Source of the DNA: Proteles cristata cristata
Taxonomy: Eukaryota > Chordata > Mammalia > Carnivora > Hyaenidae
Reading direction: 5' to 3'
DNA length: 64,000 nucleotides
Assembly: GCA_017311185.1 (NCBI GenBank)
Contig: JAESUZ010001712.1
Location: 2,852,001-2,916,000, forward strand
A program made the position numbers and the translations under genes. Below, one piece after another: positions 29,293-40,512 of this stretch. A model generated the notes under the pieces. The model had not been told where the DNA came from and searched no databases. It was given only the letters and a program-made list of their open reading frames with translations. The first letter of the stretch is position 1; the number at the start of each line of letters is the position of its first letter.

Positions 29293-29465
29293 TGGGAAAT
29301 GAAACTTGCTCTCCAGTCTTTTCCTATTTTTCAACCCATATTTCATCCTGTAAAACTAGAGTCTGCTGGTCCTCCCAATGCATGCTGCCACTGGGCTCAA
29401 CTCTGCAGAGTCTCCCTTTGTCGTCCTTGTATATACGTGTGTTTAAATAAAGTACCAAGCATTCA
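29268..29465 (+). other. NPY: NPY exon 4 (CPON C-terminus and 3' UTR)
   Basis: The first 25 nt finish the coding sequence (an Arg codon base, then LEDPSMW and TGA at 29290-29292). About 173 nt of 3' UTR follow, including 'ttttcctatttttcaacccatatttcatcctgtaaaac', similar to the human 3' UTR as I remember it. The cleavage site is estimated near a CA about 14 nt after the poly(A) signal. Confidence 0.9.
29446..29451 (+). terminator. NPY: NPY poly(A) signal AATAAA
   Basis: Canonical hexamer within 'gtttaaataaagta', followed by a GT-rich element ('gtatgttcct', about 29471-29480). Confidence 0.92.
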
Positions 29466-29471
29466 AACATG

Positions 29472-29655
29472 TATGTTCCTCAATGAAAAAATCTGTTGTT
29501 GCAATAGTCAAAATTATTTTAAATTATTCATTACATCACAAATTCACTCAGTAGAAGGTTCAAGGTTCGTTTCACCAATATTAAAGCAGTGACTATGAAA
29601 GTTATAAAGATATGATGATTAATGATGATCAAGACTCAACTGTGTGTGTGTGTCT

Positions 29656-29687
<32 letters not shown>

Positions 29688-31557
29688 ATAAAATATTTGG
29701 AAACACTGATCAGGGGAATGCTAATTGAGAATAATTTACAGAACTTCCCCCCCATATACACATGAAATCGATGTTAACCTGATAGTCTTTGCTATCAGCA
29801 GAAAGGATTCCTGTCTAATAGGACTTTCTGCAAAATGTCCTCTCCTCGAATATAGTAGCCACCAGCCACATGTGGTTTTTGAGCACATGCATTAAGCAAG
29901 TACAAATGAGGGACTGGGATTTAAATTTGATTGGTTTTCATTTCAATAGCCACATTTTTGGGGCACCTTTCGTATCAGACATCTCAGATCTGTACATGTA
30001 TTAAGGCCCCCACACTAAGAGTCTGAGTCATAAACAGAAATACACTGAGTAGGAATGACTACTTTTTCACAGAACATGGGGTATGTTAATTAATTTAGCT
30101 GAAGGTTATTAAACTTTCTCCCTCCTTCATGTACCTACCAAATTCTTACATGTAATTTCTAAATCAAAGAAAATGGGACATCCTATATTTGGACTTTGAA
30201 CAACACTATAAAAATTATTTTTATGTGGTGTCTCATAATTGCTTGCAAAACCCCCGTATATGTCACATCTTAGGGAATCTTAGAGTATCAAAAATATTCT
30301 CTGTATATAAAGAATTTTGTTTCTTCGACCATTGAAGACAATGATGCTACAGAACATAATTACCTTTAATGAAATTGTTCTGCGATTTTCCTACTTTGGT
30401 CCTCATTTTTGTTTCCTTGCACTTTGAAGTAAATATCCTTATCTACAGTTTCCTTGTCTGCAGTTTCTATCATGTGCGGACAACTGAAGCTGGAAGGAGA
30501 TGTTCTTCCTTCTGACAAATCATCAGAAGGTCACTAGTAGCCTGACTTTACATCACAATACCTACGTCATTCCCCTCACTTCATCTCATCATTTAGGCGT
30601 TTGATCATCTCAAATTTCACAAGAAGACCAAGGTGAGTACAGCGTAGTAAAACATTTTGAGAGAGAGGTCATGTTCACATTACGTTTCTTATGGTATATT
30701 GTTATAATTGTTCCATTATTAGTCATTGCTATTAATCTCTTCCTGTGCCTAGTTTATAAATTAAACTTTATCATAGGTACATCTGTATAGGAAAAAACAT
30801 AGTTTATGTAGGGTTTGGTATTCTACATGGTTTCAGGCATCCACTGGGGATCCTGGAACATATCTCCTCTTTCCTCTGCTGGAGAAGTGGGGGGATCTAC
30901 CGCACCAATATGTAAAGTGGGTTTTTTAATGTTAAAATGTTGAGTAAGTCACAGTTTCTTATCACACAGCCAAAGGTTCTTTACTAACCTAGTATATTCT
31001 TATCACATGTCAAAAGTTTTTTACTGAGTTTATTACTATGCAAAATATGTTGACTGAAAGATTCATTTAGCCGCACAGATAATCTGTTCATCACCAACTA
31101 CAGAACTTATGTTTACATGGAGCAGAGCAAATAGGAATGACATATATGGACCCTTGAAAGATAGCCTGGGAATTTCATTTTAAAACAAAAGTTTAAACCT
31201 CTTATCCTACCAAATCTAAATGCCCAAGAGGCTAAATGTTAGACAGCCTACATTTATATATCAATCAGGCCTTGATAACTCACCTCTTCACCTCATCTTA
31301 CTAGAAAGAGAACTGAACCTTAATGCCATGTGAGCCCAGCAGTCCTGACTCAGTGGCTTCAGATTCTCTGACCTTCAAATTTACTAAACTTCTGAGTTCC
31401 GACTCATGAAATGGGGGTCATAGGTCTTGCTCAACTTTCTGCATAAGTTTATACTGGAATCAAAATTCAAGTTAAGATAATATTACAAGTAAATAGTAGT
31501 AGGGAAATGGATAAAAATGAAGTTTTTGGTAATTCTTGTGTTGCATTATAACTCCCT
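29472..31557. other. NPY 3' flank, no gene recognised
   Basis: Mostly unique-looking AT-rich DNA. The only clear repeat is the TG/AG microsatellite at 29641-29688. A possible weak MIR-like stretch lies further on (31320-31480). Confidence 0.4.
29641..29688. repeat. (TG)n/(AG)n microsatellite
   Basis: A short TG run followed by about 16 AG dinucleotides, 190 bp after the NPY poly(A) site. Confidence 0.95.
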
Positions 31558-31917
31558 TGCTACAGATTGAATGTAACCTTTCAGATTTATATGTTGGACT
31601 CCTAATCCCCAAGGTGATGGTATTTGGAGGTGGGGTGTTTAGGGGGTTGATTAGGTCATGAGAGTAGACCTTTCATGAATGAGATTAGTGTCCTTGTACA
31701 AGAGACACCAAAGAGCCCGTTATTCCTTCTGTCACATGAGGACACAATGAGAAGATAGTTATCTATGAACCAGGAAGCAGGCCCTCACCAGACACCAAAT
31801 CTGCTGGTGCCTTGATTTCAGACTTCCCAGCCTCCAGAACTGTGAAGACTAAATTTCTATTCTTTTTAAGCCATCCATCTCCGGTAATTTGCTATAGCAG
31901 CCCAAACAGACTACGAT
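31558..31917 (+). mobile_element. Solo LTR, ERVL-MaLR (MLT1A-like)
   Basis: The order of conserved phrases matches the MLT1A LTR: 'tatatgttggactcctaatccccaaggtgatggtatttggaggtgggg', 'gattaggtcatgagagtag', 'catgaatgagattagtgtccttgtac', 'caccagacaccaaatctgctggtgcc', 'cagcctccagaactgtgaag', and an end in 'gcagcccaaacagactac'. A lone ancient LTR with no internal genes. Confidence 0.85.
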
Positions 31918-32229
31918 ATCCCTAATAAACAAGAATTCACTTTAAGAAATCCAGTAATTGTAAACATTTACAAATTGTAAAAATACATTCCAAGAGATGA
32001 CCTTGTAATATTTTTCAAACATTTTCAGTCTGCTGACCCTCCTTGGAATTGGGATAAATGTACAAGATCATTAATCTGTCATTACAAATGATTATAATCC
32101 TTACTAGAGTTACAGTAAGAACAAGTGAACCTTCATTAAAATGAGATGTCCGTAAGCAACGTCATCATTATCAAGTAAATCCGCAAGCGTTTATTAAGGT
32201 CTCTGCTGATCCAAACTCTGTTCCACATT

Positions 32230-32410
32230 TTAAGAGGTATAAATTCTGCATAAAGTGTTGGCAGATGTCATCGTACTTTTTTGTTCTTCACAATGTCCAT
32301 GACACATTCAAATGGATAATTATTCCCCCATTTTCACAAAAGAGGAAACTGAGGCCTAGGGAAAATAAGTGACTTTCCCTGGGTCATTCAAGGTAGGAAG
32401 ACTAGATAGC
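32230..32410 (+). mobile_element. MIR remnant
   Basis: 'ttattcccccattttcacaaaagaggaaactgaggcctagggaaaataagtgactttccctgggtcattcaaggtaggaagactagatagcaag' is the MIR core and 3' part. Confidence 0.75.
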
Positions 32411-32754
32411 AAGTTCCTCTGTTTGCAAATGTTGCCATACCTGATAATGTTTCATGGAAGAAGGTAGTCAACACCAGGTCTTACACAACCTAGTTAAGAA
32501 CATATAGTTCTAGTACACTTAAAACAAATTGAGAATAACAAAGTACTAAATTGTGCAAAAGTAATTTAGAAAAGGAAATGAGTATGGGCAGAATTAACTG
32601 GAAAAGGCAGAATTAGCTGAATATGGATGTGGAGCTGGATGAACACAGAGGTGGGTCAGTCAGAGCTTGTGTAAGGAATGGTCAGCGATCTACCTGATAG
32701 GAACAGAGGTAGAGTGGCCAGGAGTTGAGTCAGTAAAGCAGGTCCACGAGTGGC

Positions 32755-32960
32755 CAAATTCATTCACCCATTCATTTATCCAGTCAACACTTTTTGAGTA
32801 TCTAATATGGATGGGACATTGTACTAAGCATTGGGGATATAAAGATCAATAATAGTTTCTCAGGGAGTTTAGTGAGGAAGATATAGATAGGAGTTTAGTG
32901 AGGAAGATATAGATATTTACAGTGTATTGTTGGGAGTGCAAAGATGGAAGTTTTAGAGGT
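32755..32960 (+). mobile_element. L2-like 3' end with a local tandem duplication
   Basis: 'ttcattcacccattcatttatccagtcaacactttttgagtatctaatatggatgggacattgtactaagcattggggatataaagatcaata' matches the L2 3' consensus order. Confidence 0.6.
32864..32915. repeat. Perfect 26-bp tandem duplication
   Basis: The unit starting 'ggagtttagtgaggaagata' occurs at 32864-32889 and again, identical, at 32890-32915. Confidence 0.95.
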
Positions 32961-35594
32961 TTGGGATATAGTTAGGTGCTAGAATCTTCTCATTTAGCAT
33001 GCTTCCCTTTGCATTTTCCTGACAAAGGAGCTATAGATATAAGAATCAATTGCCAAAATGGGACCAAAGTGCTAGATGAGCAAGTATCCAATGAAGCCAA
33101 ATGCAGGGCTGCCCTAAGCTGAGTCAGGGCACCTGACTAAGGCCTGAGCTTCTAAAGTACCCCTGTCCCCCATACCAGCATCCTGGTGGAGTACGACAGG
33201 TCTGTAGGGCAGACCTTCACATCCACAGTGCACTGGGGTCTAATGAGTCACTCAGAATAGCAGCCCCTTCCCCCTACCACCACCACCAAGCAAAGGGAGT
33301 TAGGAATGAGAATAGAGGAAGAGACCCTTCACTGCTATTATTCCCCATTTCAGGAACAGAGATATCTCCTCCCTCTCTAACAAGAAGTGAGTACAAGGTG
33401 TTACAGGAGCCATGAAGGGGCTCCCAGCCAAGGCTGCGGGGAGTGGAGGAAGCAGGTCAAACTTCCTGGAGCCACTGATGCTGAGCTGAGATTTGAAGCA
33501 GGAATACCCACTGCCAGATAAAGAATGCGAGATAGGAGCAGAGGACATACAGGTATGAGAAAGCATATATACTTTGAGTGCTTTTGAATTATTCTTGATA
33601 CCTATACACTGAATTTGACCACGTGGTAGGCCTGCGCCACTGGGTTACTGTTCTGAAGGGAAGATCCCATTTGAGATTGAAAGCAAGTCCATGTCCAGCT
33701 GTCTTCACCCCAGTGTTCCTTCCTTCCTCCACACCCCCAGTCTCACCTGCTCTTCCATAGATTGGCTCCAGGGGTAGATGGGTACCTCCCATAATCTTCA
33801 TTCAGCCAAATCAGGACTAGGCTTCTCGTATAAACGAGATATGTTTATTACGATGTTATGGACAAATTTACATGTTCAGAGAACAAATATTGTGGGGTTG
33901 GCCCTACTCCCTAATTCAGAAAGAAAAGGACTCACTATTTTTTTTTTTTTTTGCAATATTTTAGCTTTCTTAGTATCTTCCAGCCTCTTTCCCCATTTAG
34001 ATGTGGGTCAAGGCAGAAGAGCAGATATAAAGAGAAGGAAAAATCAGCCCTGAATTGGGATTTGCCCATCATGGTACAGTGCTTTCTGCTAAGTAAAGAT
34101 GCCTGATGCACTGTCCAGAGCTCAGCCCTCATGCAGACTCTATGGCCTTGCTGATGACAGGCAAGTGCATTGTTCCCCTCTTTCTTTCCAATACATAGGC
34201 ATTATGCTTATATGGTTACTTATTACTATGTAGGCAACATAAAATATTTTTTCTCTTCCAGGCAGAACATTGGACTCAGTTACAATGCTTAGAAACTAAA
34301 CAAATACCTTTTCTATTTGCCATAAAGGAAAACTGCCTTTTGAATGAGATGGTTCTGTGGAATATTCTTTTATTGTGGTTCATGGTTAGAGGGATTATGA
34401 TATTGTCACAACTAAATGATTCCTTTTTCTTCTGCCTATTAGAAAAATTAGCACAGTGTGAAATCACACAGAATCTTTTTCTTTTCTTTTCTTTTTTAAA
34501 TCAGAGTGGAATAACATATAATTAATCGTATGTGTCGTCTCAGCTCAGTTTTTAGTGTGCTAAGTAAAAGCTTATCAATTTAAACTTGTTCTAACGCTGC
34601 AGGATTGAAACACTTTGCAGTTATGGGAATGAGGTGATGGTACTTGTCTTAGAGCCTGACACATGGTAGGTGCTCAGTGACAGCCAGCTCTGTCTGCCAT
34701 GGATTGTGACGCCTGGGAGTGATCCCAGAGGAAGCACAACAAATGCAATGTCTGGTGAATGACCCCAAAGGATTCCTTGTGATTCTTTCTGGAGGTTACA
34801 GGTCCCACTTATAGTAGGGCCTTGGTAAAAGTACAGGAGTTAATTTAAACATATCTTCCCACTGCTCTTAAGGTTATTGGTTGAATCAACCCTTCTTTCC
34901 CGACATCTCAGAAGTTTGATTCAGCATAGATTCCCTTTTTTATCAAGTCCATAAATAACTTCCCCCCCTCCAACCTGGAATATTATGGTACCAAGGCTCT
35001 CTGAAATACCTTTTGGGTCACTAATAATTTTCCCTGGCTTTGAGTTAATGATAATTTTGGAGTTTTTACAAATTTTACAAATTTGGAGTTTTACAAATTT
35101 ACACCACTTAATTGCTAATGTATTGATGACATATTACTAGTATGTCATATGAGCATATTATGCACATTACTAATTTATTGACTTTAATGTAGGTTATGTC
35201 TTACAACTATTTTTGTCCTTCGGCAATTTTGATATTTAAAGTTGTAAAGGATTTGGGCATTTTTTTAATTAGTTTTTTACCTATAAGGCACAGACTCCTT
35301 TAATTCCCAATCTATTTTGAATTTCAGAATTCTTTGTTTTCCAGAAGTTAATTGAATTTGAAACGTGATTTGTACAGTGTATTTACTTGAAATTTGACTT
35401 CACTCATTGATTTGGCTGCTATAGATTGTGTTATGAGGCAATTTAAAGTTGAAATGAGAGCCTTTGAGTAGAATATAAAAATCATATTTTACTCTTTTGC
35501 TTACTAAGTAACACCTTACTGTTTGGGTGTTATCTACTGGAAGAAACAGCATCATTCAAATGACATTTCAATGAAAGTTTGCCTGGAGTAATTG
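32961..35594. other. Intergenic DNA, no gene recognised
   Basis: Open frames of 60-90 codons without family features. A MIR or L2-like tail lies near 34640-34680. A repeated 'ggagttttacaaattt' cluster occurs at 35055-35100. The rest is AT-rich. Confidence 0.35.
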
Positions 35595-35610
35595 GAATTT
35601 TATTTATTCT

Positions 35611-35838
35611 TTTTTTAACTTTTTAAAAATGTTTTATTTCTGAGAGAGAGAGAGAGAGAGAGAATGTGAGCAGGGGAGGGTCAGAGAGAGAGGGAGATAC
35701 AGAATCTGAAACAGGCTCCAGGCTCTGAGCTGGCTGTCAGAACAGAACCTGACATGGGACTCGAACCCATGAACCGTGAGATCATGACCTGAGCTGAAGT
35801 CGGATGCTTAACCGACTGGGCGCCACCCAGGTGCCCCT
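35611..35838 (-). mobile_element. CAN-SINE, reverse orientation
   Basis: Ends '...gccacccaggtgcccc' and is flanked by a perfect 16-bp duplication, GAATTTTATTTATTCT (35595-35610 and 35839-35854). The head has an unusual 'gactgggcgccacccagg' in place of the usual 'gactgagccacccagg'. Confidence 0.95.
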
Positions 35839-35854
35839 GAATTTTATTTATTCT

Positions 35855-37123
35855 GATTCCTACATCTTTTCTATCACTGCCAAGTCTTTTCAAGTCTAAG
35901 CAACCTACTAAATTAACTGATCTGTAAATTTTAATGCAAGAACAAGCAAAGTTGGCAGAACATATTTAACATAGTCATTCCTTCTAACAGACTGAATTAT
36001 TGACCAAGTCAAAATAGAGCCAGCTGATCTCTGATGAGTTTCTGGAGTCCCAAGGATGTTATCAATTCCTGAAATATTTATTGAGCAGTCTCTCTGTGAC
36101 AGGTACTCTACTCGGTTCTAAGAGTGATGTAAAGATGAGTGAGACAGTTTCTCTGCTCTTAAAGATCTAACAATTTAAGAAGGAGATAGACTCATGCTTT
36201 AGTGACTATAATATGAGGCAGATGGTGATTGAAGTTTAAACAGAAGCAGAAAGTAATCGCTATGGGAGAGCAGGGAAGCTGAACTCATTTTCACTAGTAT
36301 GTGAGGGAGTAGGAATGTCACTTGAAGTGGGCTTGGTGAATGGCAGTTATTCAATAGGCTGCTCTTTTGCAGGTCTCAAGGTCATTACTAACTACATCAT
36401 ATTCCTAGAAGAAAGGCTGTGCAGGTGCCTAAGCAAGCTCGAAGTAGGATTCTGAGGTGGCTGTCTAGGGAAATAGTGAATAGCCATCCATCTCAGATTG
36501 AGCATCGACTGTCATCTCAGAGTGATATTGATTGTCTGAGTTCATACAAATGGGAGATGGGATGAGAGTCTAAAGACCAGGGAGAGGATAAGACGACATC
36601 TGATCTTCCCTTAACACTCCTACCTCCACCCTGAAAATAAGGGACTCATTTTGGGTAGCAATGTGAGAAGAGTAAGTACTCAGAGCTAACAGTACCAGAA
36701 GTGATGTTCTTGGCATAGACGAGGCTGCACTGGGGTCTAAGTGACAAAGTGTAACAGAGACAACAGTGTTGTCTCCCACACATGAACTCCAGAGTAGTCT
36801 CCGCACCTGGGGCCTCCCTGCTGACTGTCAGAGATCAAGTGCTACATCCACTAATAAGAGAAACTGGCAGCTGACAGAGCAGGGGCCTCATGAACACTTT
36901 CAGCAACTTGACTGATACAGGCAGGTCAGCTTTGGGGTGCTGGCCTGGTAGGGTAACCTGCAATTCCAGTTTCCCTGGGACCTTCCCAGGTGTGGCCCTA
37001 AAAGTCGTGGGAAGCCCTCCAGCCCCAGGTCAACCAGGTTAGTCGGCACCCTACTCGGGAAACAAATCCCCATTTGTGGTCTTGTTTTAACAGAAAATAT
37101 GCTCCACATGCTGAACTACTTAT
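35855..37123. other. Intergenic DNA, with an L2/MIR-like stretch
   Basis: 'atttattgagcagtctctctgtgacaggtactctactcggttctaagagtgatgtaaagatgagtgagac' (36070-36150) resembles the L2 3' end. No gene is recognised in the rest. Confidence 0.4.
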
Positions 37124-37136
37124 AAGTGAGCATCTA

Positions 37137-37360
37137 GGGGCGCCTGGGTGGCTTAGTCAGTTAAGCGTCCGACTTTCGCTTAGGTCATGATCTCGCGGTT
37201 CGTGGGTTCGGGCCCGCGTCGGGCTCTGTGCTGACTGCCGGCTCAGAGCCTGGAGCCTGTTTCAGTCTGTGTCTCCCTCTCTCTCTGACCCTCCCCTGCT
37301 CATGCTGTCTGTCTCTCTCTCTCTCCTAGAAATAAATAAAAACATTAAAAAAAAAAAAAC
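37137..37360 (+). mobile_element. Young CAN-SINE
   Basis: Begins 'ggggcgcctgggtggcttag' and has the 'ctcctagaaataaataaaa' end and poly(A). It is flanked by a perfect 13-bp duplication, AAGTGAGCATCTA (37124-37136 and 37361-37373). Confidence 0.96.
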
Positions 37361-37719
37361 AAGTGAGCATCTAAACCAACCATCCACATTTACACACCTG
37401 AATGTTACTGTTCAACTGTGTGCCATTTCCCTAATTGACCTGCCAGTACACTCTTCTCTTTAGAAAATTGTAAAAGGTAACTTTGTAATATTCCCATGAT
37501 AGAAAACATCAGCTGTAATTTCTAGACTAGCTACCTTCTTATTCTAACATTATAAATACATTGGTTCCATGAATGCATAAATATTTAATTTTATGGATAA
37601 TTAACTTTTTATAAAAAAATGATTTCAACTGGAAATCCTAAATAGCAATTTGCCTTCTGAAGTTATAAGTTTTTCAGGTTTTGCTTTTTGTGATAAGAAG
37701 TAGGGTACGAGGGAGCTAG

Positions 37720-37855
37720 CATTCATTGAGAAGCTAGTATAAACTGGCCCTTTATTTACTTTAGTTATTCTAATCCTCATATAAACCATGAGAGGCAAGT
37801 ATGGCTGGCCACATTGTACAGATGAGGACACTGAGGCACAGAGGTGTCATGCAAA
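37720..37855 (+). mobile_element. MIR remnant
   Basis: 'ttattctaatcctcatataaaccatgagaggcaagtatggctggccacattgtacagatgaggacactgaggcacagaggtgtcatg' is the MIR core. Confidence 0.7.
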
Positions 37856-37892
37856 TAAAGCAACAAAGAAATTCCCAGTAGTGCAATTACTA

Positions 37893-39458
37893 ATCATATG
37901 GTATTTCTACTTTTAGCTTTGTGAAGAATCTCCATCCTGTTTTCCACAGTTGCTGCACCAATGTACATTCCTGCCAATAGTGCATGAGTTCCTTTTTCTA
38001 CACATCCTTGCGCTACTTGCTATTTCTTGCCTTTCTGATCCTAGCGATTATGACAGGTATGAGGTGGTAGCTCATTGTGGTTTTGATCGGTATTTCCCTG
38101 ATGATGAGTGATGTTGAGCATCATTTCATGTATCTATTGGCCAGTGGTATGTCTTCTTTGGCAGAATATCTTTACAGGTCCTCTGCCCATTTTTCATTAG
38201 ATTCTTTGTTTTCGTGGTATTGAGTTACTTAAGTTCTTCATATGGTTTGGATATCAACCCTGTATGAGATATATCATTTGCAAATATCTTCTCCCATTAA
38301 GTAGGTTGCTCTTTTGTTTTGTTGATGGTTTCTTTCACTGTGGAGATCTTTTTATTTTGGTTTAGTCTCAACAGTTTATTTTTGCTTTTGTTTCACTTGC
38401 CTGAGGAGACATATCTAGACAAATATTGCTAAGGCTGATGTTGAAGAAATCACTGCCTATATTTTCTTTTAGAAACTTTATGGTTTTAGGTCTCACATTT
38501 AGGTCTTTAATCCATTTTGAGTTTAATTTTGTGTATGGTAAGAAAATGGTCTAGTTTCATTCTTTTGCATGTAGCTGTCTAGTGTTCCCAGACTGTCTTT
38601 TCCCCATTGTATATTCCTGCCCCCTTTGTCATAGATCAATTGACCGTATAAGCATGAGTTTATTTCTGGAACTTCTGTTCTCTTACATTGATCTATGTGT
38701 TAGTTTTTGTGCCAGTGGCATACTGTTTTCATTCCTGTAGCTTTATAGTATATCTTGAGATCTGAGATTGTGATACCTCCAACTTAATTCTTCTTTCTCA
38801 AGATTGTCTTGTCAATTCAGGGTCTTTTGTGGTTCCAGACATATTTTAGGATCATTTGTTCTATTTCTGTGAAAAATGCCGTTGGTATTTTGATCAGGAT
38901 TGCATTGACACTGTAGGTTGCTTTAGGTAGTGTGGACATTTTGACAATATTGGTTTATCCAATCCGTGAGCACGGAATATCTTTCCATTTGTGTCATCTT
39001 CAGTTTCTTTCATCAACATTTTATAGTTTTAGAGTACAGGTCTCTCATTTCTTTGGTTAAATTTATTTCTATTTCGGGGCACCTGGGTGGCTCAGTTGAT
39101 TGAGCGTCCGACTTCAGCTCAGGTCATGATCTCACGGTTCATGGGTTCAAGGCCCGCCTCGGGCTCTGTGCTGACAGCTAGCTGGAGCCTGGAGCCTGCT
39201 TCAGATTCTGTGTCTCCCTTTCTCTCTGACCCTCCACTGCTCATGCTGTCTCTCTCTCTCTCTCAGAAATAAACATTATCAAATTTTTAAAAATTTATTT
39301 CTATTTCTATTTATTCTTTTTGACGTAATTGTAAATGGAATCATTTTCTTAATTTCTCTTTCTGGTACTTCATTATTACATATAGAAAGGTCACTGATTT
39401 CACTGTATTAATTTTGTATCCTACAACTTTACTGAATTCATTTAAAACTTCTTTTTAA
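37893..39458 (-). mobile_element. Old L1 ORF2 fragment, antisense, carrying younger insertions
   Basis: Reverse complement of the 3' half of L1 ORF2: 'tgttttccacagttgctgcaccaatgtacattcc', 'gatgatgagtgatgttgagcatc', 'ttcttcatatggtttggatatcaaccctgtatgag', 'aggtctttaatccattttgagtt', 'tttatagtatatcttgagatctgag'. The frame is destroyed. A SINE (39076-39290) interrupts it, and it may resume after 39858. Confidence 0.85.
39076..39290 (+). mobile_element. CAN-SINE inserted in an antisense L1
   Basis: Begins 'ggggcacctgggtggctcag'. It is flanked by a perfect 17-bp duplication of host L1 sequence, AAATTTATTTCTATTTC, at 39059-39075 and 39291-39307, which gives the relative ages directly. Confidence 0.97.
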
Positions 39459-39467
39459 AAAAAATTA

Positions 39468-39691
39468 TTATTAGGAGGAACTTGATGGAGGAACAGGGGG
39501 GAGAAGAAGGGGGGAAATGGTGGGGGAAAGGGAGAGAGGCAAACCATGAGAGACTCTTGAATGCTGACAAGAACTGAGGACTGATGGATGTGGGGGGAGG
39601 AGGGATGGGCATGGAGGAGGGCACTTGTGGGGATGAGCACTGAGTGTTATGTGGAAACTAATTTGACAATAAACTATTTGTCAATAAAAAA
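39468..39691 (+). mobile_element. Felid L1 3'-UTR end, severely 5'-truncated
   Basis: 'aggaggaacttgatggaggaacagggg...ggcaaaccatgagagactcttgaatgctgac...gtggggatgagcactgagtgttatgtggaaactaatttgacaataaactatttgtcaataaaa' is nearly identical to the last 200 bp of the L1 at 42941-43622. It abuts the SINE at 39692, probably inserted into its tail. The duplication is degenerate (about AAAATTTATT). Confidence 0.88.
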
Positions 39692-39858
39692 AAATTTATT
39701 AGAGAGAGACAGACAGAGAGAGAGAGAGAGAGAAATCCCAAGCAGGCTCCATGCTCAGCATGGAGCCAGAAATGGGGCTTGATCCCACAGCTGGGGATCA
39801 TGACCTGAGCTGAAATCGAGAGTCAGACACTCAATCAATTGAGTTACTCAGGTGACCC
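39692..39858 (-). mobile_element. CAN-SINE, reverse orientation, diverged
   Basis: 'aatcccaagcaggctccatgctcagcatggagccagaaatggggcttgatcccacagctggggatcatgacctgagc...tcaggtgaccc' is an older reverse SINE. The flanks CATTTAAAACTTCT (before the L1 tail) and CATTTATAGTTTCT (after) look like a 14-bp duplication with three mismatches. Confidence 0.8.
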
Positions 39859-39876
39859 ATTTATAGTTTCTAAGTA

Positions 39877-39928
39877 TGTGTGTGTGTATGTGTGTGTGTG
39901 TGTGCGCGCGCGCGCGCATGCGCGCGTG
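39877..39928. repeat. (GT)n followed by (GC)n alternating purine-pyrimidine tract
   Basis: About 24 bp of TG repeats pass directly into GCGCGCGCGCGCATGCGCGCG. An uninterrupted alternating purine-pyrimidine run of this composition strongly favours Z-DNA. Confidence 0.93.
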
Positions 39929-39929
39929 A

Positions 39930-40299
39930 GCAATCTTTATAGTTTTTGTGTCTTTAAATGTAAGAATTAATATCTTTTATCAACTCACAGACATTATCTC
40001 TTTAAGTGTTGCCCCTCCCTTATTTTCTCTTTCCTTTTGTTCTTCAACTTTTATTGAATAAACCTTCTCATTCTATGTTCTAAATTTCTAAATTTCTATT
40101 TCCCATTTATTTACTTATGCTATATTCTGAATAATTTCTTCAAATCTGCCTTTTAATTGCTAATTTTTCTGCAAGTCTTATCTTTTGCTTAACCCATCAT
40201 TGAGCTTTAATTTTAATGATGATAGTTTATTAATTAATACAGTTTTTATTTTGTTATTTTTGAATTTGTCTCTGCTTTCATAATGACTTATCTTTAAAA
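39930..40299. other. AT-rich intergenic DNA, possible degraded LINE
   Basis: 'tattgaataaaccttctcattctatg...cttcaaatctgccttttaattgc' is LINE-like in texture. I cannot assign a family. Confidence 0.3.
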
Positions 40300-40512
40300 T
40301 TTTTTCCCCCAATGCTTATTTATTTTTGAGAGACAGAGAGAGACAGAGCATGAGCAAAGAGGGACAGAGAGAGAGAGAAATACAGAATCTGATGCAGGCT
40401 CCAGGCTCTGAGCTGTCAGCACAGAGTTGACATGGGGGCCAAACTCACAAACCACAAGATCATGAACTGAGCCGAAGTTGGATACTTAACTGACTGAGTC
40501 ACTCAGATGCCC
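40300..40512 (-). mobile_element. CAN-SINE, reverse orientation, older copy
   Basis: T-rich start, then 'tatttttgagagacagagagagacagagcatgagc...ctgactgagtcactcagatgccc'. Several substitutions and no clear duplication mark it as old. Confidence 0.85.

Noticed and set aside
39087..39272. Recurring peptide motif (QLIERPTSAQVMISRF type) in several frames across the window, for example 39087, 55131, 61463 and the minus strand at 3239, 35681 and 63299
   Set aside because: This is the translation of the CAN-SINE head, not a protein family.
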